A stretch of 64,000 nt of DNA, from positions 918,501 through 982,500 of the forward strand of contig NZ_CP122539.1 in assembly GCF_029853675.1 (NCBI RefSeq). Reading direction: 5' to 3'. Of this stretch, positions 52,590-61,752 are shown one piece after another (position 1 is the first letter of the stretch; every line of letters begins with the position of its first letter). The translations under genes were made by a program, and so were the position numbers. This DNA is from Tenacibaculum tangerinum (GTDB taxonomy: Bacteria; Bacteroidota; Bacteroidia; Flavobacteriales; Flavobacteriaceae). The notes under the pieces were generated by a model. It saw only the letters and a list, made by a program, of their open reading frames with translations. It did not search any database and had not been told where the DNA came from.

Positions 52590-53021
52590 TTAATCGTTAA
52601 ATCGGCTAATTGAATGAACTTTTTCTCGATTGGTATGTGGATATTCTGAACAGGCTTTCGGACGCACATCGTAAATAAAACAAGTGTTGTCAGATGCATC
52701 TAAAAAAGTACAAGGAGCCGATTGCAACACCATGAAATTATCTTCATCTCGCTGTAAATATTGATTGATAAAATCTATCACCTTCATGCGTAAGTGTTTT
52801 GCAATACGCTCAATATCTTTTTCAGTAAAAATAGGTGACGTGGTTTTGCAACAATTCGCGCAGGCTAAACAGTCGGTGCGTTCAAACTCTTCCTCATGCA
52901 ACTCTTGCATTAGCAAATCTAACCGCTTCGGGGTACGCTTTTTTAATCGTTGAAAATACTTCTTATTTTCTTGTAAAGCGTCTTTAGCTAATTTTGGTAA
53001 ATTTTCTAGGTCTCTATCCAT
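52590..53021 (-). CDS. YkgJ-type cysteine cluster protein
   Basis: 143 residues from MDRDLENLPKLAKDALQENK. The cluster motifs DCLACANCCKTTSPIFTEKD and APCTFLDASDNTCFIYDVRP with KACSEYP make the CxxxCxxCC...C...C...C pattern of YkgJ, a putative zinc or iron-sulfur binding family without a settled role. The frame is open 45 bases further to 53066, but a TACCTTTG box lies just ahead of 53021, so the shorter start is preferred and the mRNA may be nearly leaderless. Confidence 0.82.
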   Translation of the reverse strand: MDRDLENLPKLAKDALQENKKYFQRLKKRTPKRLDLLMQELHEEEFERTDCLACANCCKTTSPIFTEKDIERIAKHLRMKVIDFINQYLQRDEDNFMVLQSAPCTFLDASDNTCFIYDVRPKACSEYPHTNREKVHSISRFND

Positions 53022-53113
53022 GGCACAAAGGTACAAAAGCACCTTTGAAGTCATAGAGTATTCCATCTTAAAAAATCATGGGGCAAATCGTGGGAAGAAA
53101 AAATTAAAAACAC

Positions 53114-53121
53114 TAATTTTG
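53114..53121 (+). promoter_or_regulatory. Bacteroidota -7 box (TAATTTTG) for argS
   Basis: Perfect TAnnTTTG, 22 bases ahead of the argS ATG at 53143. Confidence 0.6.
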
Positions 53122-53142
53122 TGCGACCATTAAAAAGAACAA

Positions 53143-54924
53143 ATGAATATTCAATCGTTACTAGAAACGAAGGTAAAAGAAGGATTTTTAGCCTTGTATG
53201 ATGTAGAGATTCCTAATGTTGAATTTCAAGCAACCCGTAAAGATTTTGAAGGTGACATTACTATTGTTGTCTTTCCGCTGCTACGTTACAAGAAAGGAAA
53301 CCCTGTTCAAATTGGTGAAGATTTAGGAAAGTATCTGGTTGAAAACATTAACGAAATTACGAGCTACAACGTCGTAAAAGGTTTTTTAAACTTGGTAGTT
53401 GACGATTCTTTCTACTTAAACTTTTTCAATCAAATAGCTGCAGATGCATCGTATGGTTTTGTAAAAGAAGATGAAACCGATGCTCGTATGGTAGAATACT
53501 CTTCGCCAAACACCAACAAACCGTTGCACTTAGGGCACGTTCGTAATGTGTTGTTAGGGTATTCGGTTGCTGAAATTTTAAAAGCGGCGGGACATAAAGT
53601 GTATAAAACACAAATTATCAACGACCGTGGTATTCATATTTGTAAGTCGATGCTGGCTTGGCAAAAATTTGGAAATGGCGAAACTCCTGAGTCTACAGGG
53701 TTAAAAGGTGATAAACTGGTTGGTAATTACTATGTAAAGTTCGACCAAGAATATAAAAAAGAAGTTACTGAATTAGTTACTAAAGGAATTTCTGAAGACG
53801 ATGCTAAAAAACAAGCACCTTTATTCGTTGAAGCCCAAGAAATGTTGCGTAACTGGGAGGCTGGAGATACAGAAGTGGTGGCTCTTTGGGAAATGATGAA
53901 CGGATGGGTGTACGAAGGTTTCGACGTTACGTATGAAAATATCGGAGTTGACTTTGACAAATTATATTACGAAAGCAATACCTATTTATTAGGAAAAGAT
54001 ATTATTGAAGAAGGACTTCAAAACGGTGTTTTCTTCAAAAAAGAAGACGGTTCAGTTTGGTGTGATTTGACTGATGAAGGATTAGATGAAAAATTAGTAT
54101 TGCGTTCAGACGGAACTGCCGTATATATGACCCAAGATATTGGTACTGCGGTACAACGTGCTAAAGATTTTCCTGATGTAAACGGAATGGTATATACTGT
54201 TGGTAACGAACAAGATTACCACTTTAAAGTGTTGTTCTTAATCTTACAGAAATTAGGATATTCTTGGGCAAAACAGTTGTATCATTTGAGTTACGGAATG
54301 GTCGATTTACCTTCAGGAAAAATGAAGTCTCGTGAAGGAACGGTTGTAGATGCTGATGATTTGATGGCTGAAATGACCAATACGGCTCGTCAAATTTCAC
54401 AAGAACTAGGAAAGCTAGAAGGTTATTCAAAAGAGGAAAAAGAGGAACTGTATAAAATTATCGGATTAGGTGCTTTAAAATACTTTATTTTAAAGGTCGA
54501 CCCTAAAAAGAGAATTTTGTTTGACCCACAAGCATCGGTAGATTTCCAAGGAAATACAGGACCATTTGTACAATATACCTATGCAAGAATTCAGTCCATC
54601 TTACGTAAAGCTGATTTTGATTATAGTAGTTCACTGAACGGAGTCGAAGTGAACTTACACGAAAAAGAAAAAGAACTCATCAAGCAATTAGAATTGTATC
54701 CTGAAGTAATTCAGCAAGCAGCGAGTAATTATTCACCAGCTGTGATTGCTAATTATACGTATGATTTGGTAAAAGAGTTTAACTCCTTCTATCAAAACGT
54801 ATCGATTTTAGGAGAAGAGAATCAAGACAAAAAAATATTCAGAGTTCAGTTATCTAAAAAAGTAGCTGATACCATTAAATCAGCATTTAATTTACTAGGA
54901 ATTCAGGTTCCTGAGAGAATGTAG
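53143..54924 (+). CDS. argS: Arginyl-tRNA synthetase
   Basis: 593 residues, class Ia synthetase that charges tRNA-Arg. N-terminal Add-1 domain, HIGH-like motif NKPLHLGHVRN (near 125-135), the family YSSPNTNKP run, KMSKS-equivalent GKMKSREGTVVDADDL, and a DALR anticodon-binding domain ending LLGIQVPERM. The last 48 bases are repeated exactly at 55552-55599, so the 3' end may have been rewritten by an insertion. Confidence 0.97.
   Translation: MNIQSLLETKVKEGFLALYDVEIPNVEFQATRKDFEGDITIVVFPLLRYKKGNPVQIGEDLGKYLVENINEITSYNVVKGFLNLVVDDSFYLNFFNQIAADASYGFVKEDETDARMVEYSSPNTNKPLHLGHVRNVLLGYSVAEILKAAGHKVYKTQIINDRGIHICKSMLAWQKFGNGETPESTGLKGDKLVGNYYVKFDQEYKKEVTELVTKGISEDDAKKQAPLFVEAQEMLRNWEAGDTEVVALWEMMNGWVYEGFDVTYENIGVDFDKLYYESNTYLLGKDIIEEGLQNGVFFKKEDGSVWCDLTDEGLDEKLVLRSDGTAVYMTQDIGTAVQRAKDFPDVNGMVYTVGNEQDYHFKVLFLILQKLGYSWAKQLYHLSYGMVDLPSGKMKSREGTVVDADDLMAEMTNTARQISQELGKLEGYSKEEKEELYKIIGLGALKYFILKVDPKKRILFDPQASVDFQGNTGPFVQYTYARIQSILRKADFDYSSSLNGVEVNLHEKEKELIKQLELYPEVIQQAASNYSPAVIANYTYDLVKEFNSFYQNVSILGEENQDKKIFRVQLSKKVADTIKSAFNLLGIQVPERM
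54877..54924 (+). repeat. 48-bp direct repeat, copy 1 (3' end of argS)
   Basis: Begins AAATCAGCATTTAATTTACT and ends with the argS stop GTAG. Identical to 55552-55599. Left border of the argS islet. Confidence 0.85.
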
Positions 54925-54955
54925 TGATTTTAGTATAAAAAATAAAAAAATAGTA

Positions 54956-55529
54956 ATGTACTTAAAAAAAATACTTTTCATAGCAACGATTTTATTCACC
55001 TCAAATATCTTTTCACAAGACAAGTTTGAAGAAGCTAAATTAATATTAAGAGATAGCACTGAAATAGTAGGATTTGCAAAGGCTTCTAAGAAAAAAATAC
55101 TATTCAAATTAGAAAAAGAAGGGAAGAAAAAAATATGATCACGAACAAGCTAAGAAATTAATTTTTAGTAACGGAGATGAATATGTGTTTAAAATATCAA
55201 AAGGCAACATTCTTTTATTAAAAATAGAAACTCTTGGTAAATTAAGTTTATATAGTTCAATCAAGACAGTTGTTTATAGTGATTTTAATTATTCTGGTGG
55301 GAATATGACTCCTAGAGTTAATGGTTCGGATACTTACACTATTTATTATTTTGGAGAAGATGATACTACCGTCGTTTCCCCATTAAGAAACGAAAAAGAT
55401 GATGCTAAGATTTATAATAAGTTCTTTAAAAAATGTAAAGTTTTTGTAGACTTATCTCTTGAAGAACGAAAAAAGTTGAATGGTATGAAAGGTGCTGTAG
55501 AATTTTTTAATAAAAATTGTACAAATTAA
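54956..55529 (+). pseudogene. Secreted hypothetical protein split by a frameshift in a run of seven A
   Basis: The first frame (54956-55138) gives a signal peptide MYLKKILFIATILFTSNIFSQ and DKFEEAKLILRDSTEIVGFA before TGA. The second, shifted by +1, resumes as YDHEQAKKLIFSNGDEYVFK and runs to 55529 (ending GAVEFFNKNCTN). Dropping one A from the run at 55127-55133 restores a single about 190-residue secreted protein. So it is a recent pseudogene, a phase-variable gene or an assembly error. Domain unknown, though the KLIFSNGDEY motif is frequent in envelope proteins. It lies within the islet between the two 48-bp repeats. Confidence 0.65.
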
Positions 55530-55536
55530 CAAAGAA

Positions 55537-55599
55537 AAGACTGAAACGATAAAATCAGCATTTAATTTACTAGGAATTCAGGTTCCTGAGAGAATGTAG
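55537..55599 (+). pseudogene. Leftover 3' end of a second argS allele
   Basis: In frame: KEKTETIKSAFNLLGIQV then PERM-stop, the same last 16 codons as argS. The codons just before differ (KTETIK here, VADTIK in argS), so this is not simply a copy but the tail of a related argS version. It includes direct repeat copy 2 (55552-55599). Confidence 0.7.
55552..55599 (+). repeat. 48-bp direct repeat, copy 2
   Basis: Exact match to 54877-54924. Right border of the 675-base islet at the end of argS. Confidence 0.85.
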
Positions 55600-55605
55600 T
55601 TTAAC

Positions 55606-56208
55606 ATGAAACAGTTATTTAGAACGAATTTCAAAATATTAATGCTTTATGCTATAAAAGTTGTTATAGCAGGTATTATTATTGGTTTATTGCACGAATA
55701 TCAACTTCTATTAGTAGTAATTTTAACTGCAAGAATAATATATAGAATTTATAATTTCAAAAAGCATAAAGTAGATAATATTAATATTATAATAACTGGG
55801 ATGTTAATTACCGGGGTTATAGGAGTAACAATAGAATATTTTGGTACAAAATATGGTTATTGGGAATATCATGACATAAATAGTCAACTTCCTCATTACC
55901 TACTTTTGGTTTGGATGCTAGCCTTTTCTTTTATGTATAATTTAGAGCGAAAAGTTTTTATCGCATCCGAAAGCGTAACACGAAAACAAAAGTTATACCT
56001 TGTTTTATTTGCTGTTATCGTATATCCTTCTCTTGGTGAAATTGCTTCAATTAACTTAGGTGTTTGGACCTATTATTTTCCATATAAATTTTTTGGAATT
56101 ACACCGCATACTATTGTTGCAATTGCATTTGTACATATGGTAATTAACTATGCAATGGGGCAATATTTAAAAAAGAAAAACATTAAAGACATTGTGTTAA
56201 ATCCATAA
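55606..56208 (+). CDS. Multi-pass membrane protein of unknown function
   Basis: 200 residues with about six hydrophobic helices (LYAIKVVIAGIIIGLLHEYQ, NIIITGMLITGVIGVTIEYF, HYLLLVWMLAFSFMYNLE, ...). Motifs YGYWEYHD and YPSLGEIASINLGVW lie in loops. The N-terminus starts six bases after the argS tail. Not recognised; possibly distantly similar in layout to the 194-residue membrane protein at 57847-58431 (both have a W-x-Y segment near a Glu in a helix), but this was not aligned. Confidence 0.75.
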   Translation: MKQLFRTNFKILMLYAIKVVIAGIIIGLLHEYQLLLVVILTARIIYRIYNFKKHKVDNINIIITGMLITGVIGVTIEYFGTKYGYWEYHDINSQLPHYLLLVWMLAFSFMYNLERKVFIASESVTRKQKLYLVLFAVIVYPSLGEIASINLGVWTYYFPYKFFGITPHTIVAIAFVHMVINYAMGQYLKKKNIKDIVLNP

Positions 56209-56252
56209 AACACATTAAATCATAAACAAACAACAAGTAAAATAAATATATC

Positions 56253-57641
56253 ATGAAATACGACGTACTAATAATTGGAAGCGGTCCTGGAGGTTATGTA
56301 ACTGCGATTAGAGCCTCTCAATTAGGATTTAAAACCGCTGTAGTTGAAAAGGAAAACTTAGGTGGAATTTGCTTAAACTGGGGATGTATTCCTACCAAAG
56401 CATTATTAAAATCTGCTCAAGTATATGATTATTTAAAACATGTTGATGAATACGGTTTAAAAGCAGAAGCAATCGATAAAGATTTTGAGGCCGTGATTAA
56501 ACGTAGTCGTGGTGTTGCTGAAGGAATGAGCAAGGGTGTTCAATTCCTAATGAAGAAAAACAAAATCGACGTAATCGATGGTTTTGGAAAGATTAAAACT
56601 GGAAAAAAAGTAGATGTTACCGATAACGATGGTAAGGTTACAGAATATAGTGCAGACCATATTATCATTGCTACAGGAGCTCGCTCTCGTGAATTACCTA
56701 GTTTACCTCAAGATGGTAAAAAAGTAATCGGATACCGTGAGGCCATGAGCTTACCAACACAACCAAAATCAATGATTGTAGTAGGTTCTGGTGCTATTGG
56801 GGTTGAGTTTGCTCACTTCTATAACTCAATGGGAACTGAGGTAACTATTGTTGAGTTTATGCCTAATATAGTTCCTGTTGAAGATAAAGATGTTTCAAAA
56901 CAGATGGAACGTTCTTTCAAAAAAGCAGGAATAAAGATAATGACAAGTTCTTCTGTAGAATCTGTTGATACTTCTGGTAACGGTGTAAAAGCTACTGTAA
57001 AAACTAAAAAAGGACAAGAAGTTTTAGAAGCAGATATCGTATTATCGGCTGTTGGAATTAAAACCAATATTGAAAACATCGGTTTAGAAGAAGTTGGTAT
57101 TATTACCGATAGAGATAAAATTTTAGTAAACGATTGGTACCAAACCAACATTCCAGGCTACTATGCCATTGGCGATGTAACTCCTGGTCCTGCCCTAGCG
57201 CACGTTGCTTCTGCAGAAGGAATTACTTGTGTTGAAAAAATAGCTGGTTTACATACCGAAGCTATTGACTACGGAAATATTCCGGGTTGTACCTATGCTA
57301 CACCTGAGATTGCCTCTGTTGGTTTAACAGAAGAAAAAGCAAAAGAAGCAGGCTACGAGTTAAAAGTTGGGAAATTCCCATTCTCAGCTTCTGGTAAAGC
57401 AAAAGCAGCAGGGACTCCTGACGGTTTTGTAAAAGTAATTTTCGATGCTAAGTACGGTGAATGGTTAGGATGCCACATGATTGGTGCGGGTGTTACCGAT
57501 ATGATTGCCGAAGCTGTCTTAGGACGTAAATTAGAAACTACGGGGCATGAAGTATTAAAAGCAATTCATCCTCACCCAACGATGAGTGAAGCGGTTATGG
57601 AAGCGGTTGCCGATGCGTATGATGAGGTAATTCACTTATAG
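56253..57641 (+). CDS. lpd: Dihydrolipoyl dehydrogenase (E3)
   Basis: 462 residues. FAD-binding IIGSGPGGYVTAIRASQLG, redox disulfide GGICLNWGCIPTKALL, NAD-binding VVGSGAIGVEFAHFYNSMG, second FAD motif YYAIGDVTPGPALAHVASAE, and the interface His-Glu pair in HPHPTMSEAVMEA. It reoxidises lipoamide in pyruvate and 2-oxoglutarate dehydrogenase and the glycine cleavage system. Alone here, away from E1/E2 genes, as is common in flavobacteria. Confidence 0.97.
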   Translation: MKYDVLIIGSGPGGYVTAIRASQLGFKTAVVEKENLGGICLNWGCIPTKALLKSAQVYDYLKHVDEYGLKAEAIDKDFEAVIKRSRGVAEGMSKGVQFLMKKNKIDVIDGFGKIKTGKKVDVTDNDGKVTEYSADHIIIATGARSRELPSLPQDGKKVIGYREAMSLPTQPKSMIVVGSGAIGVEFAHFYNSMGTEVTIVEFMPNIVPVEDKDVSKQMERSFKKAGIKIMTSSSVESVDTSGNGVKATVKTKKGQEVLEADIVLSAVGIKTNIENIGLEEVGIITDRDKILVNDWYQTNIPGYYAIGDVTPGPALAHVASAEGITCVEKIAGLHTEAIDYGNIPGCTYATPEIASVGLTEEKAKEAGYELKVGKFPFSASGKAKAAGTPDGFVKVIFDAKYGEWLGCHMIGAGVTDMIAEAVLGRKLETTGHEVLKAIHPHPTMSEAVMEAVADAYDEVIHL

Positions 57642-57690
57642 TGTATAATACTTAGGTTATTGTATTTCTAAACTTCTAGAAAACATAAAT

Positions 57691-57729
57691 AAAGATAAAC
57701 CCCACCAAAAATTGGTGGGGTTTATCTTT
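57691..57729 (+). terminator. Strong intrinsic terminator after lpd
   Basis: A perfect 18-base stem (AAAGATAAACCCCACCAA and its complement) with a 3-base loop, 50 bases after the lpd stop. Confidence 0.85.
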
Positions 57730-57846
57730 GAATTTAGATAGTATTAATACTCTGACACCTTTGCATTAAGCTCTAAAAATTCTACGGTATATATAGCTTC
57801 TTTTTATAGCCTAAAACAAAATAATTACACTACTTAACTCCATTCA

Positions 57847-58431
57847 TCAATATGAATATAGTACAACTAAAATGATAATTGCAATTGCTATATTTAATTT
57901 TTCTTCTTTATACATTACTGTTGAATATTTAACTATTGCTTTATACCCCATCCACCAAAATGGTAAATTAGTAAAACTAGACCAGTGATTCAAATCTGGA
58001 ACAAAATAATAGAAGTAATAATTATTAAAAATAAGATAGGCTACAAAATTAAATATAAGTTCAAGAATTAAAAGAAAAAAAGACTCAGAAAGAAATAAAA
58101 CTAAAGGATTTTTATTTTTAATCTTTAAAAGTTGATAGTTTTTATGAAAACATATATATACAGCTGAAATTCCCCACATGATAGGGCCGAAAGACGAAGT
58201 AATACCATCATGTATTGGCATAACCCTATACTGCCATATAGGCTCTTTAAAAATCCATTCTATAATTTTAAATAAAAAAAGCTCTCCCATCATGCCAAAC
58301 CAAGAGCCAAAAATAAAATAACTTAGAATCAACCTGTAATCTACAGTAATACCTTTTCTATTTAGTAAGTTTCTCCATACAAAAAGGGGAACTAACTGTA
58401 TTATTATAAAGATTAATATTTTAGTAACCAT
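57847..58431 (-). CDS. Membrane protein of unknown function
   Basis: 194 residues, about six helices (IFIIIQLVPLFVWRNLL, LILSYFIFGSWFGMMGELFL, FGPIMWGISAVYICF, ...). Contains GMMGELFLFKIIEW and MPIHDGITSSFGPIMW. The Glu in a membrane helix next to a W-rich loop recalls carotenoid cyclase/lycopene-type membrane proteins, but the match is too weak to name. A TATTTTTG box lies 18 bases upstream of the start. Confidence 0.7.
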   Translation of the reverse strand: MVTKILIFIIIQLVPLFVWRNLLNRKGITVDYRLILSYFIFGSWFGMMGELFLFKIIEWIFKEPIWQYRVMPIHDGITSSFGPIMWGISAVYICFHKNYQLLKIKNKNPLVLFLSESFFLLILELIFNFVAYLIFNNYYFYYFVPDLNHWSSFTNLPFWWMGYKAIVKYSTVMYKEEKLNIAIAIIILVVLYSY

Positions 58432-58448
58432 TCTACAATATTTGGCTG

Positions 58449-58456
58449 CAAAAATA
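58449..58456 (-). promoter_or_regulatory. Bacteroidota -7 box (TATTTTTG) for the 194-residue membrane protein
   Basis: Perfect TAnnTTTG on the minus strand, 18 bases ahead of the ATG at 58431. Confidence 0.5.
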
Positions 58457-58666
58457 AAATTTAAAATTAAATAATTTGAGCCTATGATAACTTCTATTTA
58501 AAATGTATTAAAATCTCTTTTTAAGACTTGAGTTAAACATGTAAAAAATAATTCACAAATATGAACACTACAATTGAGTAAAGAACCTTTTCAACTTTTT
58601 TATTATTAATGTGATTTAGGGATAAAATATTTTTCCTGAAATAGAAGAAGAATGTAAACATACTTT

Positions 58667-58695
58667 ATAATTTATAACTGTCCTATTTTTGGGGA
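58667..58695 (-). repeat. Shared 30-base element, copy 2
   Basis: On the minus strand: TCCCCAAAAATAGGACAGTT then ATAAATTAT. Nearly identical to 36040-36069. It lies 82 bases past the end of the glycosidase gene. Confidence 0.65.
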
Positions 58696-58776
58696 AGCGT
58701 ACATATAAATAGACACAAGAATGTAAAGCTTATAAAGCTGAGAATTACTTTTTAGTCCATTGTTGTATGCTACATG

Positions 58777-61440
58777 TTATTTAATTTGAATTACTCTCAA
58801 ATAATCTAACATTGCTGTATTTACATCTACATTCATATTATTATTCCAATCCTCAAAATGTACTTTTACCGTATTAATACCAGACTTCAAGGGTACTTGA
58901 TGAATATTAGAAAAACCCCAATCTGACCATTCGTCTTTTCCTCGTTGTGGCATTACAATTACACCTTCAAAATTATCATTAACCGTTAAACTACGAATAG
59001 CACATTTATTATTTGTATTCCAAGGGCCGCTACCATTTGAGTATTGGAAATCCAATAAATAAGTTCCGTCTTTTTCAATTTCAAAAGTGAAAACAATTTC
59101 CTTATTCTTATGTAACGATAACTCTACAAAACCATTGCCTGAATAATTGCTGTAAGGCAAGGAAGAAGAAACGGCAAATTCCTCTGCTTCAATTGTTCGT
59201 GCTTCCTTTGCAAAAACTACAGGTTCACTCGCAAAACCTTCATATCCTTGCGTATCAACGGCACTTATCATATAAGAAGCATACAGATCTTCATCATTCT
59301 TAAATTCCGTTTGTGTTGTTGTTTTTAAAAAACTACCATTTTTATAAATACGATATTCTTTTGCGGTATTCATGGCTTGCCATTTTACCCAATCACCTTC
59401 TTTTTTTGCTAAAACTGTCGTTGGTGTAAAGTGGTTTTCCACCTTATTGATCCCTTTATTTGGAAAATCATTATTCGCCATTTCGATAAAAATCTCATGT
59501 GTTCCACTCGCGTCGTGTTCAATAAAGGCCTTGTCTTGTGTTTTTCCGTCAATGCGCACAGATTTAATTTTGGTACCATGACCTTTAATGTTAATATTTA
59601 GCGTTGCGTTGCGATATTTGAAATTCGACAACGTGCGTTCACCATCATAAGCACTAGGAATAACAGGATTGAACGCCAAACCCTCTGTGGTAAATTTCAT
59701 TCCCATAAACACTCGGTGAACCATTGCTAAATTACCAGCCATGCTCCAAAGCATTCGATGCGAGTTGATTTCTGTTCCTAAAAAGTCACCAGTTTCAGCA
59801 ACCATATTTTCATAATTCGTTAAAAACAAACCTGCTGCACGATATATACTTGCCAAACCATGATTTAAAACGTCTTCATTTCCAGTTTTTGCTGCTGCCC
59901 AATTCCAATACGATTGCACAAAAGGCCAAATTCCGTTATTGTGATACGGCGGAATATCAGGAATTTGCGGATAAATACAAGTGGCACCAAACGCTGTCAT
60001 TGGTGATTTCGAAATAATCGAAGCTGCTTGTGTATCATCAGCAACCTCAAACAAAATTGCCAAAGCTTCACCCAAAGCCTCATATCGAGGCGATAAAATT
60101 AAATTCTCGCGACCATATAAAAACTGTGCATAATATCCTTTGTCCTTCATCCATAAATAGTCATTGATGCCTTTTTTGATATTCGCTGCTCGCTGATTGT
60201 AAACCGTTGCATCTTCTCCTTTCAGCTTTGCCATTGCCGCCAAAATCTTATGTGCTTGATAATGTACAACATTGGTTCCTAAGTTGTGCGACACATAAAT
60301 ATCTCGGTTGTCCATCCATTTAGGATAAGTTTGTTCTCGCCAATCTAAAAACGATGACTCTCCCGAATACATACCAAATCGCTTATCATAAATCGTTTTA
60401 TAATCATCTTCCAACGTATTTTTAATAATTGGATACACCTCATTTAACCAAGCCTTATCGCCAGTTAATTTGTAAATTTCCCAAGCTGCCAAACACCAAG
60501 TCGTTCTATCTGAAGAAACAGGCCAAGCACCACCAGAACCCGTATCTTGAATAATTCGACCACGTTTAACCTTTTTTCGTAAGCTAATTTTAGCCACTTC
60601 TGGCTCGTGGTATGCAAACGCTAATAAAATGGAATAACTTACATCACGGGTCCAAACGCCACCCCATTTTGCACCGGTTCTTAAGGTTCTATCGGGTTCA
60701 ATATTTTTAATTGCTTCTTCTAAAGACAAATTAAACAACGCATCAACAATTGGCTGATTTGACACATATTGCGGACGATTTGAAATATCTTCTGATATTT
60801 TCCATTCTTTATCCTGTGCATCTGCTTCATTATAAGGATTCAGCGTTATGGTAATACTGTAAATATTTTTGTTATCTGTCGGCTGTAATTTTAATCCTTG
60901 ATTATCTAAGTTCACAAAATCCCACGTTAAAGGTTCAGCACCACCAGCGATGTAAAATCCTTTAAAATCGGCTTTCGCTACTTTTGTTCCATTGAAAGTC
61001 TGATAAAATCCTTTTTCCTCAAACTGCTTTAGCACAGGAGATACATCAACTTTAAACGTATATGTATAATTTGTTGGCAAATAGGTAGTAGGATTATCGG
61101 GCATTGGTTTTGGCTTTGCACCAAAAGTCACGACTTCCGACTCATGCTCATTTTCGCCAATAATCACCCAATGATCTGCACCTGGTGCTAACTCATTATC
61201 CTTCTCGTTAATTGAAAACTTAAACTTAACTAACCTCGAAAATGTTTTACTTGCAGGACTTCGATAGTTGGATTTTAAGTGAGTTGGTGACACGACTTCC
61301 ATTGCATTTTCGCCTTGTACTACTTTATCTTTATAAATCGTAAATGCATTTGATTTGTAAAGTTCATCATTGTTTTTTTGCTCTTTTTGACAAGAAAAAA
61401 AGACTGTTAGGGAAATAATCAATACTAATTTTTTAATCAT
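58777..61440 (-). CDS. Lipoprotein (alpha/alpha)6-barrel glycosidase with C-terminal carbohydrate-binding module
   Basis: 887 residues. Lipobox FFSC (Cys17). An N-terminal beta-sandwich (about 30-220) leads into a six-hairpin barrel: GAKWGGVWTRDVSYSILLAF (near 265-285), SGGAWPVSSDRTTWCLAAWE, FGMYSGESSFLDWREQTYP, NGIWPFVQSYWNWAAAKTG, MLWSMAGNLAMVHRVF. The barrel resembles trehalase/glycogen-debranching and rhamnosidase-type enzymes; the GH family is not certain. An Fn3-like segment and a CBM6/35-like domain (IEAEEFAVSSSLPYSNYSGN ... VNTAMLDYLRV) close the protein. Not next to a SusC/SusD pair in this window. Confidence 0.8.
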   Translation of the reverse strand: MIKKLVLIISLTVFFSCQKEQKNNDELYKSNAFTIYKDKVVQGENAMEVVSPTHLKSNYRSPASKTFSRLVKFKFSINEKDNELAPGADHWVIIGENEHESEVVTFGAKPKPMPDNPTTYLPTNYTYTFKVDVSPVLKQFEEKGFYQTFNGTKVAKADFKGFYIAGGAEPLTWDFVNLDNQGLKLQPTDNKNIYSITITLNPYNEADAQDKEWKISEDISNRPQYVSNQPIVDALFNLSLEEAIKNIEPDRTLRTGAKWGGVWTRDVSYSILLAFAYHEPEVAKISLRKKVKRGRIIQDTGSGGAWPVSSDRTTWCLAAWEIYKLTGDKAWLNEVYPIIKNTLEDDYKTIYDKRFGMYSGESSFLDWREQTYPKWMDNRDIYVSHNLGTNVVHYQAHKILAAMAKLKGEDATVYNQRAANIKKGINDYLWMKDKGYYAQFLYGRENLILSPRYEALGEALAILFEVADDTQAASIISKSPMTAFGATCIYPQIPDIPPYHNNGIWPFVQSYWNWAAAKTGNEDVLNHGLASIYRAAGLFLTNYENMVAETGDFLGTEINSHRMLWSMAGNLAMVHRVFMGMKFTTEGLAFNPVIPSAYDGERTLSNFKYRNATLNINIKGHGTKIKSVRIDGKTQDKAFIEHDASGTHEIFIEMANNDFPNKGINKVENHFTPTTVLAKKEGDWVKWQAMNTAKEYRIYKNGSFLKTTTQTEFKNDEDLYASYMISAVDTQGYEGFASEPVVFAKEARTIEAEEFAVSSSLPYSNYSGNGFVELSLHKNKEIVFTFEIEKDGTYLLDFQYSNGSGPWNTNNKCAIRSLTVNDNFEGVIVMPQRGKDEWSDWGFSNIHQVPLKSGINTVKVHFEDWNNNMNVDVNTAMLDYLRVIQIK

Positions 61441-61752
61441 TTTTTTGTTTTCTGATGTTAAGTCCTTAAATATGGTTATAAGTAATTCCTGAGCTTAGGG
61501 AAATTTTAAACTGATAGTTTATATACCATATTTTGCGTTTCATAGTTTAAAAATACAGATTATCTTATTTGGTTGTATAGATTCATGGTATTTTTTGTTG
61601 CTTTTTTGCTATGGATCACTGATTCGAGGTCTGGTAGCGATATGATTTTAAGTTCAAAGGGTTCTGAATAACGTCTGATTACTTAGAGACTTTTATATTT
61701 AGCGATTAAAATTATGTAGTCTGTATTGAGGATGAGTTAGCTTTCTCTTTTA
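61441..61752. other. Intergenic region upstream of the glycosidase
   Basis: About 310 AT-rich bases. No gene, hairpin or clear promoter was recognised. Confidence 0.4.

Larger units (their letters stand above)
58432..58776. other. Intergenic region with the second shared 30-base element
   Basis: No gene seen. It holds the TATTTTTG promoter (58449-58456, minus) of the upstream membrane gene and the element at 58667-58695. No clear terminator for the glycosidase gene was found. Confidence 0.5.
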
